Shown: positions 1 through 12,610, counted from the first letter of the stretch. The stretch is 64,000 nt of DNA from Incurvaria masculella (GCA_946894095.1 OX335642.1:13527021-13591020), one strand, 5' to 3'. A program made the numbers and translations. Notes: a model not told the origin generated them from the sequence alone.

Positions 1-3000
1 TGGTACAAATGCGTTTAACCATGTTTTAAATGTTAAGGTATTGAAAATGTACTGTTTTGAGCGCATTCGAATGCGAATATCTCGTAAATTAGTCTTCAGA
101 TTTTAATACAGTTTTGATCATTTAAAATAACACGTGAACGACTCCATGAGCATGAAAAACCAGCCATGTGCGAGTCTGACTCGCACACGAAGGGTTCCGT
201 GCCGTCGAACAAGACATAACACAAACAAGTTTTGCATGTAATCTTAACTATTTTTTAATTCCATATGTTTTTCTTATGGAGTCTTTGACGTGCTATCTCT
301 AATGGTGAAAACGTCATTTAAATCTGTAAATACGGTACATACATTTGCATCGGTATAAATGTCTCTTTCTTTAAAATTCGTTTAAAAACCTTTGAAAATT
401 TTAAATGTGTGAAAATATAAATACCGTTGATCTTTGTTTGCTCATGGAGTCTTCAACCTATTACTTTGAATGGTGAAAACTTTATTTAAATCTGACCATT
501 AACATCTGAGATATTCGCATGTGAATATTGTCGAAACAGTACATTTTCCATACATTTAAAATTTGAAACAATTTTTGAAATGCATTTTCACCGATCTAAA
601 AAAACATGAAAAATGTGTTCTATATCGAACATAGATAACGTTGGATCGGTGAAAGTGCCCTTAACAATGTTTTAAATTTAAAAGTATTGAAAATTTACGG
701 TTTTGAACGCATTCGAATGCGAATATCTCGTAAATTAGTCGTCAGATTTTAATACAGTTTTGATCATTTAAAATAACACGTGAACGACTCCATGAGCATG
801 AAAAACCGGCCATGTGCGAGTCTGACTCGCACACGAAGGGTTCCGTACCGTCATACAAGACATAACACAAAAGAGTGTTGTATGTAATTTTGACTATTTT
901 TAATTCCATATTTTTTGCTTATGGAGTCTTTGACGTGCTATCTCTAATGGTGAAAACCTCATTGAAATCAGTATATACGGTACACACATTTGTATCGGTA
1001 TAAATACCTCTTTCTTTAAAATTCCTTCAAAAATTTTTGAAAATTTTAAATATGTTATTTGTTTGCTCATGGCGTCTTCAACCTGTTGTTTTGAATGGTG
1101 AAAACTTTATTTAGATCTGACCACTAATTTCTGAGATATTCGCATGTGAATAATGTCGAAACAGTACATTTTCAATACATTTAAAACTTAAAACAATTTT
1201 TGAAAGGCGTTTTCACAGGTCTAAAAAAAACATGAAAAATGTGTTCTATATCGAAAATAGAAAACGTTAGATTGGTACAAATGCGTTTAACCATGTTTTA
1301 AATGTTAAGGCATTGAAAATGTTCTGTTTTGAGCGCATTCGAATGCGAATATCTCGTAAATTAGTCTTCAGATTTTAATACAGTTTTGATCATTTAAAAT
1401 AACACGTGAACGACTCCATGAGCATGAAAAACCAGCCATGTGCGAGTCTGACTCGCACACGAAGGGTTCCGTGCCGTCGAACAAGACATAACACAAACAA
1501 GTTTTGCATGTAATCTTAACTATTTTTTAATTCCATATGTTTTTCTTATGGAGTCTTTGACGTGCTATCTCTAATGGTGAAAACGTCATTTAAATCTGTA
1601 AATACGGTACATACATTTGCATCGGTATAAATGTCTCTTTCTTTAAAATTCGTTTAAAAACCTTTGAAAATTTTAAATGTGTGAAAATATAAATACCGTT
1701 GATCTTTGTTTGCTCATGGAGTCTTCAACCTATTACTTTGAATGGTGAAAACTTTATTTAAATCTGACCATTAACATCTGAGATATTCGCATGTGAATAT
1801 TGTCGAAACAGTACATTTTCCATACATTTAAAATTTGAAACAATTTTTGAAATGCATTTTCACCGATCTAAAAAAACATGAAAAATGTGTTCTATATCGA
1901 ATATAGATAACGTTGGATCGGTGAAAGTGCCCTTAACAATGTTTTAAATTTAAAAGTATTGAAAATTTACGGTTTTGAACGCATTCGAATGCGAATATCT
2001 CGTAAATTAGTCGTCAGATTTTAATACAGTTTTGATCATTTAAAATAACACGTGAACGACTCCATGAGCATGAAAAACCGGCCATGTGCGAGTCTGACTC
2101 GCACACGAAGGGTTCCGTACCGTCATACAAGACATAACACAAAAGAGTGTTGTATGTAATTTTGACTATTTTTAATTCCATATTTTTTGCTCATGGAGTC
2201 TTTGACGTGCTATCTCTAATGGTGAAAACCTCATTGAAATCAGTATATACGGTACACACATTTGTATCGGTATAAATACCTCTATCTTTAAAATTCCTTC
2301 AAAAATTTTTGAAAATTTTAAATATGTTATTTGTTTGCTCATGGCGTCTTCAACCTGTTATTTTGAATGGTGAAAACTTTATTTAAATCTGACCACTAAT
2401 TTCTGAGATATTCGCATGTGAATAATGTCGAAACAGTACATTTTCAATACATTTAAAACTTAAAACAATTTTTGAAAGGCGTTTTCACAGGTCTAAAAAA
2501 AACATGAAAAATGTGTTCTATATCGAAAATAGAAAACGTTAGATAGGTACAAATGCGTTTAACCATGTTTTAAATGTTAAGCTATTGAAAATGTACTGTT
2601 TTGAGCTCATTCAAATGCGAATATATCATAAATTAGTCGTCAGATTTTAATGAAGTTTTCATCATTTTAAATAACACTTCAACGACTCCATGAGCATGAA
2701 AAACCGGCCATGTGCGCGTCTGACTCGCACACGAAGGGTTCCGTACCGTCTTACAAGGCATAACACAAAAAAGTTTTGTACGTAATTTTGACAATTTTAT
2801 AATTCCATATTTTTTGCTTATGGAGTATTTGACGTGCTATCTCTAATGGGGAAAACCTTATTCAAATCTGTATATACGGTACATACATTTGCATCGGTAT
2901 AAATGCCTCTTTCTTTAAAATTCGTTTAAACACCTTTGAAAATTTTAAATGTGTGAAAATATAAATACCGTTGATCTTTGTTTGCTCATGGAGTCTTCAA

Positions 3001-4110
3001 CCTATTACTTTGAATGGTGAAAACTTTATTAAAATCTGACTATTAATTTCCGAGATATTCGCATGTGAATACTGTCGAAACAGTACATTTTCCATACATT
3101 AAAAACTTAAAACAATTTTAAAGAGGCTTGTTCACCGGTCTAATAAAAACATGAAAAATGTGTTCTATATCAAAAATAGATAACATTGGATCGGTGAAAA
3201 TGCCTTTAACAATGTTTTAAATATAAAGGTATTGAAAATTTACTGTTTTGAGCGTATTAAAATGCGAATATCTCGTAAATTAGTCGTCAGATTTTAATGA
3301 AATTTTCATCATTTAAAATAACACGTCAACGACTCCATGGGCATGAAAAACCGGCCATGTGCGAGTCTGACTCGCACACGAAGGGTTCCGTACCATCGTA
3401 CAAGATATAACACAAAAAAGTTTTGTATGTAATTTTCATAATTTTTGGTTCCATATTTTTTTCTAATGGAGTCTTTGCCGAGCTATCTCTAATGGTGAAA
3501 ACCTCATTTAAGTCTGTGTAGACGGTATAAACATTTGTATCGGTATAAATGCCTCTTTCTTTAAAATTCCTTTAAAAAAATTTGAAAATTTTAAATGTGT
3601 GAAAATATGAATACCGTTCATCTTTGTTTGCTAATGGAGTCTTCAACCTGTTATTTTAAATGATGAAAACTTAATTAAAATCTGACGACTCATTTACGAG
3701 ATATTCGCATTTGAATACACTCAAAACAGTAAATTTTCCATACTTTTAAATTTAAAACATTGTTTAAGGCATTTGCACCTATTGAACGTTGCCTATTTTC
3801 GATATTGAACATATTTTTCATGTTTTTTTTAAATCGGTAAAAATTCCTTTTAATTATATTTTTGAAATTTTACTGTACAATTTTGACAGTATTGAGATGC
3901 GAATATATCGGAAATTAATGGTCAGATTGAAATGAGGTTTTCACCATTAAAGATAGCAAGTCAAAGACTCCATAAGCGAAAAAAGATGGACGGTATTTTT
4001 ATTTCCATACATTTAAAATTTAAAACATTGTTAAGACGCATTTTCACCGATACTTTATACACCGACGATCTTTTTCATGCTAATGGAGTGAATATACTGA
4101 TAAGTTGAAT
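1..4110. repeat. Satellite array, 1272-bp dimer of about 636-bp palindromic monomers
   Basis: Tandem array running off the left edge. The motif GGTACAAATGCG recurs at 2, 1274 and 2546, a period of exactly 1272. Each period holds two related monomers: about 1-641, 642-1272, 1273-1913, 1914-2544, 2545-3186 and 3187-3830, then a shortened degenerate one to about 4110. The first two dimers are nearly identical, while the third is visibly diverged, as expected at an array edge. Inside a monomer a left arm (ends ACTCCATGAGC) is the reverse complement of a right arm (starts GCTCATGG); a second forward-oriented arm and a fragment of the dispersed GGGTTCCGTACC repeat lie between them. Monomers abut through inverted GATCGGTGAAA motifs. 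No coding potential is seen. Satellite status and function (for example heterochromatin or W chromosome) are not provable from here. Confidence 0.93.
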
Positions 4111-4244
4111 ACATTATCAATTTTCTCTAGCCACATAAAAGTCAATATGAAGGAAACATAAAATGCACTTATTTTTTTAATTCAAAGAAAAATCCGGTGG
4201 GTATAACATTTTATTTACTTTTTTAATCATATAACAACATATTA

Positions 4245-4771
4245 AAAACCGGCCAAGTGCGAGTCGGACTCGCACACGAAGGGTTCCGTACCATCGTAGA
4301 AAAAAAAAACCAAAAAAATCACGTTTTTTGTATGGGAGCCCCCTTTAATTTTAATTAATTTTTTAATCTTACCTATTTGTTGTTATAGCGGCAAAATAAA
4401 TACACACTCTGTGAAAATTTCAGCTGTCTACCTGTTACGGTTACTGAGATACAGCCCTGTGACCGACGGACAGACGGACGGACGGACTGACGGACGGACG
4501 GACGGACGGATGGACGGACGGACGGACGGACGGACGGACGGACGGACAGCGGAGGCTTAGTAATAGGGTTCCGTTTTCACCCTTTGGGTACGGAACCCTA
4601 AAAAGTAATAAATAAATAAAATACATACATACTCTGTGAAAATTTCACCTTCCTACTTATTACGGTTCATAAGATAGAGCCCTGTGACAGACGGACGGAT
4701 GGACGGACGGAGAGCGGAGGTTTAGTAATAGGGTTCCGTTGGCATCCTTTGGGTACGGAACCCTAAAAAAG
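4245..4771 (+). repeat. Dispersed lepidopteran GGGTTCCGTACC repeat, copy a, duplicated tail
   Basis: Starts AAAAACCGGCC, continues with GAGTCGGACTCGCAC and GGGTTCCGTACC, then an AT-rich centre, GTTATAGCGGCAAAATAAA, a (GGAC)n microsatellite and an end reading GGTACGGAACCCTAAAA. A second partial tail (4622-4771, from CTCTGTGAAAATTTCA) repeats the last third, so the 3' part is tandemly duplicated. This is the only one of the eight dispersed copies in this orientation, and it matches the orientation of the head fragments buried in the satellite. No reading frame is conserved; the PSVRPSV-type peptides come only from the microsatellite. Confidence 0.92.
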
Positions 4772-4773
4772 TA

Positions 4774-4889
4774 GTATTCAGAGTGGGCGGTCTATTTTGA
4801 CGACCCGGATTATGTCCGTCCTATGTATTATTTTGCATGGTTAGTCCAGTGATAATCCGTATAAAATGATTACAGTTCACTCTGAATAC
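4774..4889. mobile_element. Small MITE with GTATTCAGAGTG inverted ends
   Basis: A 116-bp segment begins GTATTCAGAGTG and ends with the exact reverse complement CACTCTGAATAC. A similar left end and interior (GTATTCAGAGTGAACC...GGACTAACCATAC) recur near 10135-10230, where no right end is obvious. Non-autonomous terminal-inverted-repeat element is the best reading; superfamily unknown. Confidence 0.7.
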
Positions 4890-5298
4890 AACTGCTAAAA
4901 TCTACGAGTCGAGCCGGTTATAAAGATGTGTCACTTGTCATAGAAAACTTACACGAGTTATGCACGTACATGACCAATTTATTTACCAAAATCATCCGAA
5001 ATGCTCGCCAGCTCCCAACTACGCGCTCGCTTTAGGTACATTCGATTATGCACCACCAAAGTAATTATTAGTATTATCTTTGCCACCACACTCCAAAGCC
5101 CCGCGCCTCGAGCGTTTCGTTGCCTCGAGCAAAGGTCGGCGCACACGCACACTTACGCAATCACACATATTGAAACACGTGCCTCAGCCGCCGCTGCCGT
5201 CCCGCTTCGGCCTGCCTCAGCCTACCACCCGCGCTCATCTTGCCGTTTCAGCGCGAAATTCAAAGTTGCGTTAAACGCTGCAAAACTGACGGTCGTGT
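4890..5298. other. No gene recognised; locally GC-rich tract
   Basis: Contains a CpG-containing tract around 5090-5260. Several short overlapping open frames (up to 99 codons) run through it but give low-complexity Ala/Arg/His-rich peptides resembling no family I know. Treated as non-coding. Confidence 0.5.
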
Positions 5299-5800
5299 AA
5301 CTTTTTTGTTGGATTCTGTTAAAAGTATCTTCGATTATATCTTTTATTGTCATTATATTTCAAAAAGTGCGCGGGCCAATTATGCTGTTCACTTTATTTG
5401 GGCATTTGCAAAATATATGTGTTGCCAGTAACAATTTTGTTGGATTCTTTGAAATTATCGATCTGATTAGAATTAAAAAACAATGTGTGACGACAGATTG
5501 GGCTGGCCAATTTTGCCGATTTTATGAGAGCGAAAACTGTGTATTTTAAAAAAAAAACTCGCTTTTGTGTAAAAAAATTGTTGGATTCCTGAACACATAT
5601 ATACCTATTAACCCATTTTATTAGACATTGAAAAGAAATTTGGCGGGCCATTTTTGCAGCAAATGATACCGCATATTTTGTGTTTTTGGCCAAAATACCT
5701 AAGTTCCGGGAAAAAAAAATGTTAGATTCTGAGTCATTCATTTTTAAAACCTGTATTTGTACACATTCTGAAGATTTCATGGACGGGCGAATTCATGCAT
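5299..5800. repeat. Degenerate tandem repeat, four units of about 131-141 bp
   Basis: GTTGGATTC or a one-base variant occurs at 5308, 5439, 5580 and 5721 (spacings 131, 141, 141). In each unit a second motif like GCGGGCCAATT follows 62-64 bp later (near 5371, 5503, 5643 and 5783). Two landmarks kept in phase over four units argue for an old tandem duplication rather than chance. No coding frame is shared by the units. Confidence 0.72.
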
Positions 5801-5985
5801 GTCTCAAATGCCCCATTCAACGGAGTAATTACGTGCATACGAGCGCACGCGTCCATAACATCGCGCCAGCCCCCGCGGGGGTGAGCAGAGGCGACGGAGC
5901 GCCGTGCGAGCCTTTTCCGTCCCTTCGTACATGCTCTTCGCATACGGGTGCTTCGTGCCTGAACTTTACGAAGCACTTCTGGTAA

Positions 5986-6168
5986 TGGTATGCTGGTCGT
6001 CGTCGGACACGACCATCGAGTAAGGAAGAAACTCATCCGAATAGCGGCAGCGTAGCCACCACAGATATTTTAAGCAGAGTATCTGTGGTAGCCACCTATT
6101 AGTGACATACACTGACGGTGGTTAGTTCGTTTACGAATTCAACAACATTGAATGTTGCACTAAATTAA
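5986..6168 (+). repeat. Dispersed GCAGCGTAGCC fold-back family, one arm
   Basis: Contains CATCCGAATAGCGGCAGCG, a segment related to TTAGTTCGTTTACGAATT, and an end like TGTTGCACTAAAT. The same blocks recur at 13.5, 16.5, 34.4, 35.1 and 36.2-37.1 kb in both orientations. Here the GTAGCCACC block is also doubled around a local hairpin (TATCTGTGG arm). Unnamed dispersed repeat. Confidence 0.65.
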
Positions 6169-6185
6169 TATTATGTTTATCTGGA

Positions 6186-6530
6186 ATAGCTGAGGTACCC
6201 GGCTACGCTCGGGTCAATGTGTTTTTGGACTGATGTCGGGCTGAATTATTTTCAGGATAAAAAGTAGCCCAGTAGGCTGGTTCAAAAGCCTGATCCAGGA
6301 CAATATATCCATGATATATGTATCCATGATTTATCCATGATTTAACGAGAAACATTTAAACATGCTCATTTGAATTAATCATTTGAACAATACATTTAAA
6401 TTAATAGAAAACCAACAGAGGCGGGATTAACCCTACCACCTACTACCTAAGTAAGTATCGAAGGGGACCTATAATTTTACCTGGAATCCATACCACAGCC
6501 AGCCTCAACATCGAAACCTTTAAACCCACC
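6186..6530 (-). mobile_element. Helitron-like 3' part carrying a 5S-SINE fragment
   Basis: Read on the minus strand it ends with a hairpin-forming CCCGAGCGTAGCCGGGTA followed by CTCAGCTAT, a decayed version of the CTAG terminus seen at 9556 and 61011. Upstream on that strand lie the conserved AATAATTCAGCCCGACAT block and, at 6420-6530, a stretch resembling the chimeric 5S-headed SINE (AGCCAGCCTCAACATCG and the CCCTACCACCT body block). The 5' end is missing. Confidence 0.75.
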
Positions 6531-8019
6531 TCGTTTTTAGAACTTTGTTTTCATTTTTAATGTTTGTTTAAAATATTGTCAAATTATATAGTTGTTAAAT
6601 AGTGGCATATCGTCGTCAATGCCTCATGCAATTTCTACTCTCATACTGAGATGACAGTGGCAACTGAAACTAACACTAACCGAAAGCAATACTAACTAGT
6701 GTCAAAACTAAAATTTCGTCCATACAGAGTGTGTCAAAGTCACGTAAGAAAGTACTACTTTTCGTTACTTTCAGTTATGACTTTTATCTCAACCTTAGTA
6801 TGCCTGACGTCAGAGTTCTGTTATTACAATCTGTGAAATAATTAAACAGGTTGCTAACATAAACCAGATTTCGGATTACAACATTTACACGTGCTTACGG
6901 CTATGGGCTTGGATGCAAGCATGCTCGAAGTAAACAAGTCTAAATGCAGCTAAAGAGAGCTGCAAAATTTGATGCTCGATTTACATGCGCGCCTCGCGCT
7001 GAATAAAACTCGTGTTCGAGCGTCGGACAAGAACTTCCTCGCGCTCATCGTGCACGCTCGCATATCAACCACATTTTATGTAATATGTGCTCTGAACCGG
7101 CAATGATAAATGATTAGAAAGTTGTTGATCTTCTTCTTCTTGTTCTCTCCAACGGAGACTGCCAAAAGTTTGACTGATACCCCACCCCATCTATAATTGA
7201 AATATTTTTTTTGTTTTCCAGAAATTTCAAAACGCTCTCGTTCCAATTCATTTTTGTTTTGTAAGTAGGAAATTACTTTCGACCATATTTTATGCATAAA
7301 TATGGGTATGCATAAGTATGGCTGAGTAGGTATCCCAGCGCAGCGCAAACACACGACCGTTCATTCGGAAAGGGCTAGTAGCGCACGTGTAAACGCTGAG
7401 CTCGCGTCTCGTCACGAGTTCCTTTGAGTCGTGTTAAAAAAAAACCGCTCCCTAAACGAGTGCGAGAGGCAAGAATAGACGAGCTTAGTGTTTACACTCA
7501 CGGCATTTCGCGAAGTTCGCGTAGGCTCGCGCGAGCATGTTTAAATGCGGCGTGACGTCGCGTCGCTCGCACGAAATATGGGCCAGACGCCGATATAACT
7601 GCGCGATTGGTGAGTGAGTTATCTCACCACCTGGCCCGAATGTGGAAGTGAAATAGGGGGCGTATTCGTTTGAAATCGATCGTTCGATTAGACTAATAAT
7701 AGAACGAGCGTATCCCTTTTTAGCCTTGTTCCAAGACACCTTCAAAAAGACGATGTTTTAGGGTATCAGATATTTTAACGTTTCATACGTTATTACACAC
7801 ACACGGACGTAAATATTTAGTTAGTTACATTTTTGATTAGTTCTTACTAAAAAGTCCAGATTTAGGAAAAGAAAAACAAAAGAAAATCATGCCGCACATG
7901 CCTGTTACATAATGACATTTTTCTACGAGGTGAATTCGACGGACTAAATATAATGTAAAATACATTGTAATCCCTTGATTTTGATGTCTGAGCATGGAGG
8001 TGACTTCACCTCCATGTGT
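6531..8019. other. No gene recognised
   Basis: AT-rich to mixed DNA without a recognisable coding region. GC-richer parts at 6960-7070 and 7380-7580 share motifs such as GCATGCTCG/CGAGCATG and may be remnants of an old inverted-repeat element; I could not align them convincingly. Short minus-strand frames of 86-92 codons match nothing I know. Confidence 0.5.
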
Positions 8020-8325
8020 CTGAGCAGGTCATAGCTTAGTGGCGCTGGGACTTGCCTTCCATGCCAAAGGTCATGGTTTCGATCTCCGCCTCGTCCATGC
8101 ACCACTTTCTTTCTCTTTCTGAATAATTGAATTTCCTTACGAATGCGAGCTGTTACACGGTTCAGAATCCATGTATATTGGATAGTCGGCTCATACGACA
8201 TGCCCAGGAAGAAATGCAGTGGGCCCAATTGTATTATTCTTACGTGCCGGAAGCCACAGGATTGGGCTAACATCATGAGGGTAGGTTTGGTATTAAACAT
8301 ATGTCCAGTTCCATAAAAAACATAT
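8020..8325 (+). mobile_element. tRNA-headed SINE, diverged copy
   Basis: The head has an A-box-like TAGCTTAGTGGCG and a B-box-like GGTTTCGATCTCC, the internal pol III promoter of a tRNA gene. The family body follows: CACTTTCTTTCTC, ACGAATGCGAGCTG, GGTTCAGAATCCATG. The middle is rearranged, but the 3' part (ATTGGGCTAACATCATGAGG) returns to consensus. It is not a tRNA gene, because no acceptor or T-arm pairing follows. Confidence 0.82.
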
Positions 8326-9260
8326 CTGAGTGTAGGTTGCTTACCCGATGACCAACAAACACACAGAAGAATATCATCAAAATAAATAACATGTATATAT
8401 GTACAACCGTGAGAACTTTGCAGGTATATACGCCAAGGGAACTCACTTATTCTTCCCGTGTTCACAACCCGGGGCGCACGCCATACGAATGTAAGCGAGG
8501 GTAGTACGCAACCACGTTAACACGAGCCCGACATTCACAGACTAAATAGCGGATACTCCGACAACCTGCACCGCCAGGAGCCTAGAAAAACTTTTGCTTT
8601 CCGTGTAGACGCCCCAAAGCCGGGAATTTACTAGCAGACAACCAGCGGCAACGCTGGCCTGCCACAGACCGCGAGAACAGAACTACCTACCGGACCCAAC
8701 TATAGCTAAGAACTATACAGAACCCATAATTACAAAAAAAACTTCTTTAGTTTGTGACGAAACTTATTGCACGAAGACTGATTAATGTTAAAGTTATAGT
8801 TATTTTATTATTATATATATATTTATATATCTTCTTTATTCTTCGAGCGAAAAATAAGGACGGACAATAACCAACAATTTCCACACTTGCTGTAGTTTGA
8901 CTAGGAAAAGTTTAAATAAATGTTTACAGTTTTAGGAAATCACTTAGTCGCCTCTTACGACTTTCAAGGGAAGAGAGGCAACTAGTGTTTAAGGCTGTCG
9001 TGGAGTCACAGGAAATATCAGATTTGAAATTTAAAGAAATACTTTCTTTGTCCATTCGCCGAGGCACAATTTTGCACGGCGACTGCCATTAAAATCGTCT
9101 TGCAGGCCCTAACGTTGTCAGATTTTAATCAATTTCGTATGCTTCATTCTATGTCTGTATTATTAATTTTTTTGCAAATATCTGTAATTTTCATTTAAAA
9201 AATCGAAAAGAAAGTAAAAAAGATTTCCAATGTTTATTAGGAAATAATTTAAAAGGTATA
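8326..9260. other. No gene recognised
   Basis: Mixed-composition DNA; 8470-8710 is moderately GC-rich, then AT-rich with a TATATATATTTATATAT run near 8812-8830. No recognised repeat or coding region. Confidence 0.5.
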
Positions 9261-9264
9261 TTAA

Positions 9265-9559
9265 AATCTACTGTAGCAGTGCCAGCGCAGGAATCGTCTG
9301 CATACACATGCTTTTATAAATTGTCTTTTTTAAATTGCCACCAAATGATTACGAAGCTGTAAATGAGAATATTTGGATGTTTCTCATTAAATCATGCTAT
9401 ATCGGCTCAAAGTTTTTGATTAGATTTGGTAGATGGATACATTGTCCTGTATCAGCCTTTTGAACCAGCCCTTTGGGCTACATTTTATCCTGAAAATAAT
9501 TCAGCCCGACATCAGTCCAAAACGACATTGACCCGAGCGGAGCCGGGTACCACAGCTAG
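9265..9559 (+). mobile_element. Helitron-like 3' terminal fragment
   Basis: Matches the end of the element at 62984-64000: CCACCAAATGATTACGAAGC, TTTCTCATTAAATCATGCTA, then AATTCAGCCCGACATCAG, hairpin CCCGAGCGGAGCCGGG and terminal CACAGCTAG followed by T. A hairpin about ten bases before CTAG, with insertion before T, is the classic Helitron 3' end. The left boundary falls in the SINE-derived part of the family, so the copy is 5'-truncated. Confidence 0.82.
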
Positions 9560-12471
9560 TACAATATAGTTTAAACGCCCACAGAAGTCTAAAATCGTTT
9601 AATCAATTATAGAATCCAAAATTTCAAAAACCTAGCAAAATATTGAGCATTTAAACAGTTATCCGTTGTATTATGGTTAATTAACGACTCTTACGTGACG
9701 GAACAAACACAGCACATAAGCGATTTCACTATTATCTGTCAGGCACCACATCAATTCGGTGGGCCATAAATTCACATTCGCAATATTCAAGTTTAAATTG
9801 GATTTAACTGGATATTGCCCGAATTAGGGGAGCGGAAACACATCCAAATAGGATTAAGTTGTACCGAGACAGGCGGCTTTTAAGACAAAGCGGCCGAAAG
9901 TTCAAGATAGCTTTGTGTGCAAGTATCTTGAGGAACATTTTGACTGACGATTTGCAGTCGGCTGAATTATTAATGAAAGGTTTCAAATATTTACGTGGAA
10001 TACTGAAATTTGAACACAATGCCTTCATCTCCGAAGTTCGCCAGTTGTTTTGAGACATATTGTCGCCTCATAGACTGCCAAACGGGGTTTTTAGGGTCCC
10101 GTCGCAAAAATCCGAAAAAACCTTACAGTCGTATTCAGAGTGAACCTGTCAAAACTTAGTACGGGATTAGCACCGGACTAACCATACAAAAACCCGTTTA
10201 GTCTGTCGGTCCCATGCATTTACCCGAATTGTGCATTTGGTAACATTGGACATTCTAGTAAGCAAGAACTTTTAAACATTCTTGAAAATAATCCTGAAGT
10301 GCACAATCTCTGGTTAGCATTATAGTTATGCTATTATAGATCTATTATATTTATTCTTCACGGATGGATATATTTTAATTTTAAAATTATTACTAATCAT
10401 AGATGGTTCACTCCACCCTAAATATGATATTATTGTTAAATGGGCGACAGTGCAAATAATTTCGTTGTTGGGAATTTATTTTAAGGAATTGTAAATCGTA
10501 TAATCGCACTTTTTTTTTTAATAAGCAGAAAATAGGGAACACTATGATATAGCAGCATGAATAAGCGCGGGATCGAATCTCAGAGTTTGCAACTCTTTAT
10601 TTCTTATCCGAAATGAAAATTTGCATTTTCATTAAGAATGTGGCTCTATTGTTCGGAACCCATGTAAAAATGTAGCTCAACTTCCCTACTTACTAGATGG
10701 TAATGCGTTGGTACCATCATCGGATGAAAGATGGTAGAAGCGGCAGTGATGAAAAAATTGTGTTCTCCGTCCTGTTATTCTGTGATATAGTTCATTTTAG
10801 CCGCGCTTATCTATCATGTATCATATTATCTTGGCATGGCACCTAACTGCTTCGGGAATCTGGTGTTTGACCTCATATACACGGGGTCCGAAATTAATGA
10901 GAGATCAGTAATGCCGAAACATTAAAATGGATGTAGAAAATAGAAAATTGACGACGACAAAAAAACATTCAAAATGCCTTTGTCTTTGGGTCTAATGCGC
11001 GAAATCAACGATATCCAGCAGAGAGAGGAGGCAGGCATTGTACCGATTAGAAAGTGAGCAGTAAATTTCTTGATAAATCGCCAGGACAGTTCAGATGGTA
11101 GGAGCTGCGGGCATGGAGTTCGAGTTCGTCATCCGAAATGATTCAATGCACATGTCGCTTTTTATCCAAGCATTCGGTGTCTAATCGATCGGAGCCCACT
11201 TACCAATTTGTTGTGCCGACCGTAATATGTGAACGACCTGAAAATGAGCAAAAACAATATTACTCGGGGTTCATTATTGTTTACTCAACGAGCATCGCGC
11301 TGGAAATATTTAAATTAGCCCTCGTTGGAAAATTATTTTATACATATTACGTAGGTAATTAGTTTTCCGCGCCGACAGGCGAACGGAGAAAAATGCTCCC
11401 GACACGAAAACAGTGTCCCGACACTAACGAATTTCTCCCGCAGAGATGAGCGAGAGCGTGCAAAGGGATTCGGTTATAATTACCTGCCACCGGGCGAGCG
11501 TGCAATCTGGCAACACACTGGTACTAGCCAAACTACCTACTAAAGACGTCACTCAACTCTGCACTCAGTAATTGCGTTCGAGCTGGCTGTTCCGTACGGT
11601 ACCGAACAGTTCATTTGACCGAATAGCGCACATCGTTGACAGAATGGGGCGAAACTGAGCGTCTGATTTATTCACTCACTTCCCTGATCACCCGGTGAAT
11701 TAATGTACCATGGTAACTCCCCCAAACCAATCTCTATCGTACATCATCTGCAAATCAATTAGCCGTCGCAAAATACAATTGAACACCGCATCCCGAAGGT
11801 ATATCAGCACCACCACAGAATCGACTGCCAAGTGCACTATCGTATAACCGCATTAGAAACCATTCCTAGCGACCGGCTCGCACAAATTCGACCAAAACCA
11901 GTTGTAGTTCAATCGGAAGTGAAATGAATCGAACAACACTTCTTAATTGCTCAATGTATTTTACCTCTAGACAGTCTTAAAAGTCGCTAACTAAAGTCAC
12001 ACAAATATTTTTATCGATACCTGTACTGTGGAAAATATCCATTTACAATATTGATTCGTTGACAACTCGTCGGGAATTTCAGAGGACGGTAACTTCAAAA
12101 CTAAAAAGTAATTTCCTTTCTACTCTTCGGCCACTTTCACTATTATTACTCCGCAAAACTGAAGGCTCTCGTGAAAAACCGTAGGCGCCTCGCGACGAGT
12201 TAGTTTTCCCGCCCGCGACTCTTTCAGCCGCGAATTGAGGTCGAGCGGCCGGGAAAACGGAAAACTGTCTGTGATGAAAACCCGCATCCTCACCCATTTT
12301 TCCTTGGCGTATTTTTTGTGTTCCGTAACTGAAAATAAGAATACGCTAAAATATTTGTCAGGTATTTTTAATACGGTAAAAATTTAAAGAGAGCGAAAGA
12401 ATTTTAGCATTTTGCACGAACTGATGAAATAACCTGTCAAGTCGCTATTTTAGTCAAGTTCGCTTTGCACT
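9560..12471. other. No gene recognised; largest unclassified stretch in the first 20 kb
   Basis: Apart from a one-sided match to the small MITE at about 10135-10230 nothing is recognisable. 11360-11700 and 12150-12300 are GC-richer and apparently unique. Open frames (for example 11138-11362 plus, 12079-12297 minus) have no family resemblance. Host promoter or exon sequence cannot be excluded. Confidence 0.45.
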
Positions 12472-12610
12472 GTAATGGCTTCATGGGCTCGTAACTCAGG
12501 AACGCGGGACTAGCCTTCTATGCCATCGGTCATGAGTTCGATCCCCGCCGTCGTTCAGTTCATCCACCACTTTACATCTCTTTCTGAATTGGATTAGAGC
12601 CGTTTTTTTT
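12472..12610 (+). mobile_element. tRNA-headed SINE, head only
   Basis: A-box-like GCTCGTAACTCAGGAACGC and B-box-like GAGTTCGATCCCC, followed by the family's CACCACTTTACATCTC block. It ends in a T-rich run; body and tail are absent. A 3'-truncated SINE or strongly decayed copy. Confidence 0.75.

Noticed and set aside
1..4110. CRISPR array
   Set aside because: Repeat units are hundreds of bases long with no short direct repeat plus unique spacer pattern, and the DNA is eukaryotic.
4441..4626. Ser/Val/Arg/Pro repeat protein
   Set aside because: The PSVRPSV pattern is just the (GGAC)n microsatellite of the dispersed repeat; the same artefact recurs at 29.5-29.9 kb.
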